Assembly: GCF_000327385.1 (NCBI RefSeq)
Contig: NW_008709663.1
Span: 207,135 to 271,134, forward strand
Length of the DNA: 64,000 nucleotides
Direction: 5' to 3'
Source of the DNA: Lottia gigantea
Taxonomy: Eukaryota > Mollusca > Gastropoda > Lottiidae
This document shows, in pieces, positions 57,201 to 64,000 of this stretch. How positions within the stretch are numbered: position 1 is the stretch's first letter; the number at the start of each line of letters is the position of its first letter. The notes below the pieces were generated by a model that made no database searches, was not told where the DNA came from, and saw only the letters and a program-made list of their open reading frames with translations. The position numbers were made by a program, and so were the translations under genes.

Positions 57201-57930
57201 TGCTGATTGACAACATCAGATTACTTGTCTATTATTTCTGTTCATCTATATCCTTGACTTGTCAAATTTCTTCCTCAAGTCCCTGTGGTTCGTGTGATGT
57301 CTATTTTAATCGTTGATAAATAAAAAGGATATTGACACTGGTATAGATTTCTATATATTTCATGATCTGAATAAATTTATACTCAGATAAATCTATGGAT
57401 CTTTGAATGATATATAAGAATAACTCAAGATAAAGAATTCTACATGATAATGCAGATAGTTTATAGATAGTTTTCCTTATTTTTTAGTGTCAAATTAAGC
57501 AAACTGTTTGATTAATTGGTGTTAGTATTGAATTATCATGTATTATTAATCATATCATTATGTTCTTATGGTATATAATTATTAAGTATTAACCAATCAT
57601 AAATATCCATGTTTGTACAGTCTGGATAAACAAAAAAAGACTTTTTGACCTTTCTTGATCTGTCACTCATTGGAATTCTGCTGATAATTCTCTTCTAACT
57701 TAGCTAATTATGGATTATTTGTAGAAATGTGAGATAAACTGGTATTTTTCCAAGTCATTAGAACACCTCTACTTTCTATTCATATAAGTATTAGCATTTT
57801 CATTTTCATTAATAGAACCCATCTTTAAGGAAGAGAACGCAATAAGTAGATAAAAGAAATATATCTTGAAGCTACCATAAATTGCTAAGACAAAGTTACG
57901 CTCACATCCCTATGATATTGTTAAAGTAAA
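57201..57930. other. No recognised feature
   Basis: AT-rich, no exon or repeat family seen. Confidence 0.35.
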
Positions 57931-57934
57931 CTGA

Positions 57935-58135
57935 GTTCAGTAGCACAGAAGGTTAGAGCATTGCAAACTACATAGTGTCATTTATTTGGTTACAGAAAAA
58001 AAATTGGTGGTCGTGGAGTTCTTATTTCAGTCAGCATATAAAAGTCTGTCAAACTTGAATAAGTCATCTTTCCTCATTATAAGCTCGACCCAGCTTTAAA
58101 TGGGTCTTCATGAACATAAGTTGTTATTTTGTAGA
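57935..58135 (+). mobile_element. SINE-B copy
   Basis: AGTAGCACAGAAGGTTAGAG, TCATTTATTTGGTTACAG, GGTGGTCGTGGAGTTC, TTGAATAAGTCATCTTTCC, CGACCCAGCTTTAAATGGG. 3' side short. Confidence 0.55.
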
Positions 58136-58894
58136 AAAAACTTGTTATTTATTCCTGCATTTATCAATACTCGGAAAACTTACATTCTGATAATGCAAAT
58201 AATTGCCATCTGCAGCTAAGAATTGTCTAAATTTGATAATTTTTGGGAAGAGATAACTATTTTTGGTCATATCTATCTATCTACAATTTTGGTTGCAATA
58301 TGAAACACTGGATCTTTTGATTTTGGGTTTTGTTTGATTAATTTCACGCAATTTGTTGTTCCATCCTTTGGTTATTTGATGTCATGGATGGATTTGTAAG
58401 AGTTGATGAACTACGGTTAAAATAGAAATTGGGTTACTTGATCGCAGACAGTTGTAATTTCTATCAATATATTGAGTTGTAAAGTAGAGAGGCATTGTGG
58501 GAAATAATCGAAGGATGACAAGTTGACACTGTGAGTAAAATCATTTATCAACTCCGTAAAACCTAACAGCTTAACCTTTATCTTGGTCTGAGACGTTTTA
58601 CGTTAACTTGACAACTAGAAGTCTCCAGGTGGCGCTTAGAGAATTATATAATTATTGAACGAGACTTGTAAAATTCCACGTTTTAATTCAATTTGTAGTT
58701 TTTATATCACCTATATATACTGAACTATGACATCATCAATGTCTGATGTTTCTGCTGGTGGACAAGTTTCTCTGTATGGTCATGTATTAACCTAATTACT
58801 TGATTCTGTCTAGTACATGTCAACATTTTTATTACAAACCAATATGCTGATGACAGTGCTGGTAGACATGGCTTTCCCTAAAGTTTTATAAACT

Positions 58895-59075
58895 TTTTAT
58901 GTTTTTCAGGGACACTGATAATATTGATGTCTGTGGTTCATGCAATTCTACTCAAATTTAGCATTTTATGACATCAATATCCCAAAAGGAGGCCCTTTGT
59001 GACTTCATAAAATATTTAATTTGTGGAATCACAAGAACCACAGACGTCTGACTTAAAAGTGGAATGGTGCGAATC
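58895..59075. mobile_element. Hairpin MITE-like element, family D
   Basis: GATGTCTGTGGTTCATGCAA on the left pairs with the inverse of TTGTGGAATCACAAGAACCACAGACGTC-type sequence on the right (59,018-59,045). Inner arms ATTTTATGACATCAATAT and GACTTCATAAAATATT also pair. It carries CAGGGACACTGATAAT like the 2,055 copy. Confidence 0.6.
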
Positions 59076-60430
59076 GATGTTTTTAGTTTCAGAAATCAAG
59101 TAGAGACTTTATTATCTTTGTTTTATATACAGAAAATATTTTACTAGAAATATATAAAGAGCACCATTGAAATATTTTGTTATTGTTTGAATTTATTTGA
59201 AAACCATTAGTAGTTTGTAAGAAATGAAATTAAATTTATTGACAAGTTTCTATGGAAGCCATAAATCTAGATTTTTGAGGAAATCTTAGTTACGCAATAA
59301 TATAAAATGGACTGTTTTTATGCCAGTATTTTTGTTGCGGAACAAAATTTATCTTCTTACTATTATTAGGTATTGATAAAGTTTATCTCCTGTCAAAACA
59401 AGGGGGATAAATCATGGTGGACAATTGGAGTTTATTAGCGTTCACTAGCAACAGTTATTTTCTTGTCTACTATCTGATATTGGTTATAGATATCTTTTGA
59501 ATTTTATTATATCATCAAACAAGGGGGGATAAATCATGTAAGCAAATTTATTTTGCTGAAAGGATATTTATAGTTGCCTAAATATTAAGTAAACAATTTG
59601 ATAAAGCTCTCAAGTTATCAGTGTCACATTTCAGGGAAAACACAAAAACCACAACCGGCTAGAATAATAAGGTTTGACAAGCAACAAAATCACACCTTAT
59701 TTTACAAATGAGCTCTTCCAATCATCCATATAATGTTTAATATAGATTTAAGTATGCATGTGTGGAAGAGTTCATTAGAAAGTTGAAGGTGTCAAAAATA
59801 CCGAAGCACTATATAACCAGACGTACAATTGAAAAAAACATGATGGGATTACTGGGTTGTTTTCCTACAGGCAGTTGTGATTGCATCTTCACCATGTTGA
59901 GTTATTACAAACTCCTTTATATACCTTGACTTCATTAGGCACTTTTGTTGTATTGTGGAAGTAAGTATTTGATTGGATTATACACTAGTGAATACAGCCA
60001 ATCAGAGTCTTATTTTCAACCAATTTCCAGTATAAAATCTACATGAATGTCAATAGAGGGAATTTACATATTTTATGAACTTCAATTGCTCATTAATCTT
60101 TTTCAAATGTTTTGATCAATTTTAAATCTGCTTTTAGACTTTCAAATTTTTTCACCATAACATTCATTTTTAACTTTAATATCTAAAGATATTTGAAAAT
60201 GTTCGAAGTAAATACTCCCACTCTAGAAATGAAGTTGAATAATTTTGACATCAAATCTATTTGTGTATTAGATTCAAGTCATGATGTCGAGTAGGTCGTC
60301 ATTTCTTGAGTAAATATCTTTTCTATTCTAACCAGACGGGGAATTAACTCTGTTATTTAGTAGAGTGTCCACCTACTTATCAATAACAACTTAATCTAAC
60401 CTATTCCGCAACAGATTTAGAAAATAACAA
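59076..60430. other. No recognised feature
   Basis: AT-rich. Two passages share CAAGGGGGATAAATCATG (about 59,400 and 59,520). No exon seen. Confidence 0.35.
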
Positions 60431-60434
60431 AGAA

Positions 60435-61065
60435 ACAAGGATTTAAACATTGGTTCACAAGGATCCTGTCTACCAGCGTTCAGTTTTGTTTGCTGTCAAT
60501 CAGTGCATGGAAAGATGCAAAAAAGGTATCTCTGGGTAATGAAAGGCCAACAAGTTTTTAGATTTAGAAAACAAGAAGGTAACGAGGATATCAAACATTG
60601 GTTCCTGTCTACCAGCTGATACATGGCCAAACCTCTTGGCTTTGATCCAAAAAGAATATCTACTTAAGTTCACTAGGATCCTGTCTACCAGCTAATCCTT
60701 GGTCAAACCTCTTGGCTTTGATCCAACAAGGCTATCAACTTAGGTTCACAAGGTTCTTGTCTACCAGCTTATCCTTGGTCAAACCTCTTGGCTTTGATCC
60801 AAAAAGGATATCAACTTAGGTTCACAAGGATCTTGTCTACCAGCTGGTCCTTGGTCAAACCTCTTGGCTTTGATCCAACAAGGCTATCAACACAAGTTCA
60901 CAAGGATCCTGTCTACCAGTTGGTCCTTGGTCAAATTTCTTGGCTTTGCTCTAACAAGGATAATGACTTGGGTCCACACTTAAGGATCCTTTCTACAAAC
61001 CAAAACAAAGCTAAACCTCTTGACAATGAATTTACAAGGATAACAACCTTCTACCAACTGGTCCC
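60435..61065 (-). repeat. SINE-B-derived tandem array, about 75-bp units
   Basis: About seven to eight units of GGTTCACAAGGATCCTGTC, TACCAGCTGGTCCTTGG, TCAAACCTCTTGGCTTTG, ATCCAACAAGGATATCAAC. Reversed, the unit is the 3' module of SINE-B seen in triplicate at 52,320-52,560. The open frame across it is an artefact. Confidence 0.85.
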
Positions 61066-61084
61066 TTAAATCTTAAGATTTAAA

Positions 61085-61175
61085 GGGTTTAAACCCCTGT
61101 TCAGTAGTTTACTGACTACTTTAACCACTGATACAGAAAAGTAGGATGTAAAACTCCCATTCATTTCATTTTCTA
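61085..61175 (+). mobile_element. SINE-A tail
   Basis: CACTGATACAGAAAAGTAGG, ATGTAAAACTCCCATTC, ATTTCATT. Confidence 0.5.
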
Positions 61176-61839
61176 ACCACTGTGTAATAAACAAGCTGGG
61201 ACAATAATCTTCTTTATCTATATAACAACATTTCTTTTGCCTCATAAAATGTCCATTAAACAATAGAGACTACAATTTTTGTCCAATTTTGATGAAACAT
61301 ATGAACATTGTTGTGACAATGTGTTTCTGCTATCGGAAGATCTCATTCTAGTGAGAGTTTCGGCCCAACATCAACAAGTGTTATAGATATATTTTTATAT
61401 TATATCCTCATTTATTGTTGATTATAATAGATGATTTTCCTTCACATAGCTTGTCATATTTAATGCCGGAGAAGGACAAAGTCAAACCACATTGTTTTCT
61501 ACTACCTTTTTGTCTACTTTTGACAACTTCTGAAAAACATGAATTCTTGCTGACATTTACATTTTACTTTGCAAGCCATCATATGTATTTAACAAAAATC
61601 ATGCTAATAAAGTGAAAGTAAAACATGTTATTGACAATTGGACCTGACAGATTGTTAAACTTTCTCTTGCAACTGAAAAGCTTAATTTTTGTCTCGTTCC
61701 ATTTCTTGAGACATGTCCACATTGAATCCTTTGTTCTTTAATTGTTATTTGAATTGAACATCATGTATACTTTAGATTTAAATTCATATACTTTAACCTT
61801 TCATCCTTAGTGGTCACATAGTTACGCAATATATACCTG

Positions 61840-62290
61840 AGAGGGCGTCACTAAGTGATGTCACCTAATGTTAAAGTATCATGCTTTTATTACCAGGAAT
61901 TCAGGGTATAAGACCACTTGTCAATTCAGCGTTTCTTATAGAAAAAATAGCTTGCCAAGCAAGATAATATACACCCATTGGCAGCTGTCAGAAATGATAA
62001 CAGTGTTTGAAACTTTCTCATTTTGAACAAATTTTAGGGATGTTTTTCCAGTTTTTTCAGAACTCCAGATAACACTCTGAGACTTCATTTATCAATTCAG
62101 CATCTCTTATTGAATAAATAGCTTGCCAAGCAAGATAATATACGCCCACTGGCAGCTTTCAGGAATGATAACAGTGTTTTTTCTAAATGAACAAACTTCA
62201 GGAATTTTTTTTTAGTTTCTGTCAGAACCCATGATACCACTTAGTTTGTTGCCAAGTTACACACGCCCACTGTCAGCTGTGTTTTTTATA
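61840..62290 (+). repeat. Two to three diverged units, about 180 bp
   Basis: AATAGCTTGCCAAGCAAGAT, AATATACACCCATTGGCAGC and AGAAATGATAACAGTGTTT recur at about 61,950 and 62,120, with a partial third near 62,245. The unit includes a short palindrome GCTTGCCAAGCAAG. 61,180-61,840 has no recognised feature. Confidence 0.65.
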
Positions 62291-62949
62291 ATCTAAAACA
62301 TTCTCTTTTATAATTGTGGACTTTTTCAGCAATATCTAAAAAATAATGTCAAATTAAGAACAAATTTATCTCTTCGAATTCCATTTAAAAAATTTAAAAA
62401 ATCTTACTTATTTACTTAAATTTCTCAAGAATAATGTTAAATTTAAAACAAATTCAATTTGTCTCATTTTTCTAACACAACAAATTTCAGAAATCTTTCT
62501 TTTATAACTTCAATTTTTCAAAAATATCTTAGCAAATTTTTGAAATATATTCTTTGAATTCTTTTGTTTCATCTTTCTAAATGCAGAGTTGTTAGTTTTT
62601 GTCTGGACACCTGGGGCCACTCTAGTTTATCAACTCAGCATCTCTTCTCAACAAACATTTTCCTTTATACAATTAATGTTTTAAATGTAATGAAATGCTG
62701 TAAATTTTTGAGAAAATACTTCTATACAATTCCATTTCTTTCATTTTTTGAATTTTTAATGATCTCTGCTTGCAAATTTTAAAATATTAAAATATTTGAG
62801 AGAAATTTAGAACAAGATAATTATTGTTAAAATTTATAACTTTGTCAAAAAGAAGATGTTTCCTTGGTAACCTTTTGAAATAAATTAATGTGACAAAGAA
62901 TCATTGAAAAATTGTGCTAATTCTTAGATATTAGAAATTAAATGTACGA

Positions 62950-63345
62950 GTTTGTTGTTTTTATAACTGCAAGTCGTATTCCGTCAATCAACAATCTCAT
63001 CCAAAGAATAGAAAATCGGAAGTAAAGGTAGTATAGTAGTGGACTCCTCCAAAGAGAAGTACCATCAGGTGTTTCGAAAGGAGTAAGCATGTTAAACTGT
63101 AATAAAAACCTGTACAAGCAAGACAATTCTGTCAATCAAAAATCTCATCCAAAGAATAGAAAATCAGAAGTAAAGGTAGTATAGTAGTGGATTCCTCCAA
63201 AGATAAGTATCATCAGGTGTTTCAGAGTAAAACATGTATAACTGTAATAAAAATCTATACAAGCAAGACAATTCTGTCAATCAAAAATCTCATCCAATGA
63301 ATGGCAAATCGAGAGTAAAAGTTTGTATAGTAGTTGACAATACTC
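62950..63345 (+). repeat. Three tandem units of about 125-165 bp
   Basis: Each has TCAATCAAAAATCTCATCC, AAAGAATAGAAAATC, GTAAAGGTAGTATAGTAGTG and CATCAGGTGTTTC. The third is shortened. 62,290-62,950 is AT-rich with nothing recognised. Confidence 0.75.
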
Positions 63346-63629
63346 ATTTTCATCTGGTCTTGTTGAAAAAACCTTCAGAATATAGACTCATAGCTCATGA
63401 AACTTACTGCATTAGGGTCACTTTTATTAAATATGTCTAAGAATAAATCAAACTGTCTTGATTGTGGTATTTTTCAATGTATAATTCTACATTAACGACT
63501 TATTTCTATCGCAAGATTTTACCAGAATCAGGATTCTGGATCCTGAATTGATCCACAATCAGATAATCTGGCAATGCCCGAGGCTAGCCCGACTTTGGCT
63601 CCACCTAGTTCCCAATTTATTGAGTTCTT

Positions 63630-63945
63630 ATAGGGACAGGTGTACCATTTTTGGAGGTTGATTTTAGTCTTGAATATATTTTAATAGTCTTCAGAAGTAT
63701 TAGAAATGTACGAAAATTGCATCATTCCTTAAAAAATACTTCAAACTCAGAATTTTACTCACTATTTTTATATATTTTTTTTTCTATATATAAAAGAGTA
63801 TCTTAAAATGATGACTCGATATTCAAATGTGGATAATTCTAGACACACATGGATTGGACGGTGAGCTGTGAACACTGTTACTGATTGGCTTAGCTAAAAA
63901 ATTCCTGTTTCTGAGACTAAAGTATGATTAGCCGTCCAGTAAGCC
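63630..63945. mobile_element. TTAAAGGGAC-family MITE, third copy
   Basis: TTATAGGGACAGGTGTACCA, TCTTGAATATATTTTAATAG, CTTCAGAAGTATTAGAAATG, ACACATGGATTGGACGG, GATTGGCTTAGCTAAAAAA, TTTCTGAGACTAAAG. Same orientation as 27,849 and 48,655. Confidence 0.65.
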
Positions 63946-64000
63946 AAAATTAACATGTATCATGACAATCTGCTAATCAAATTAAATTATATATTTGAAG

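Noticed and set aside
60788-61069. 93-codon plus-strand frame
   Set aside because: Translation of the SINE-B-derived tandem array.

Overview
The window is AT-rich animal nuclear DNA: spliced genes with short exons, GT-AG introns and very many young tandem and dispersed repeats. Protein similarity recalled from memory, a cyclin B of marine-invertebrate type and the repeat style (hairpin MITEs, SINE fragments, long minisatellites) suggest a lophotrochozoan, most likely a marine mollusc. I cannot fix the species. I saw no virus-derived, LTR or Polinton-like element and no CRISPR array, rRNA or tRNA gene.

Layout. (1) About 1-29,800, minus strand: the 5' part of a P4-ATPase lipid flippase gene of the ATP8B class. 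It has a non-coding first exon at 29,679, two alternative first coding exons (19,987-20,020 and 16,962-17,022), two constant exons (13,814-13,872 and 10,355-10,468) and two homologous 99-nt exons (8,485-8,583 and 5,893-5,991) that look mutually exclusive. The rest of the gene lies beyond the left edge. Its large introns hold most of the satellites. (2) 29,800-33,500: intergenic, with MITE and SINE pieces. (3) 33,775-37,256, minus: complete CFAP53 (cilia and flagella associated protein 53), 7 coding exons. (4) 38,053-40,961, plus: complete SKA1 (kinetochore-microtubule protein), 5 coding exons, head-to-head with CFAP53. (5) 42,573-46,481, minus: complete G2/mitotic cyclin B, 8 coding exons, tail-to-tail with SKA1. 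Its upstream region has two CCAAT boxes 32 bp apart and a CHR-like motif. (6) 46,850-64,000: an ETS-rich putative promoter and one possible start exon (49,212-49,265, plus) of an unrecognised gene, then no recognisable coding exon, only repeats.

SKA1 and cyclin B both act in mitosis. CFAP53 acts in motile cilia, and its pairing with SKA1 appears to be an old linkage also present near human 18q21. The flippase is unrelated in function.

The most notable points are the paired alternative exons of the flippase, covering the lipid-entry M1-M2 segment with matching phases and an N-terminal switch, the CFAP53-SKA1 microsynteny, the vertebrate-like cell-cycle promoter of cyclin B, and minisatellite arrays that appear to have grown out of the tails of two SINE families.
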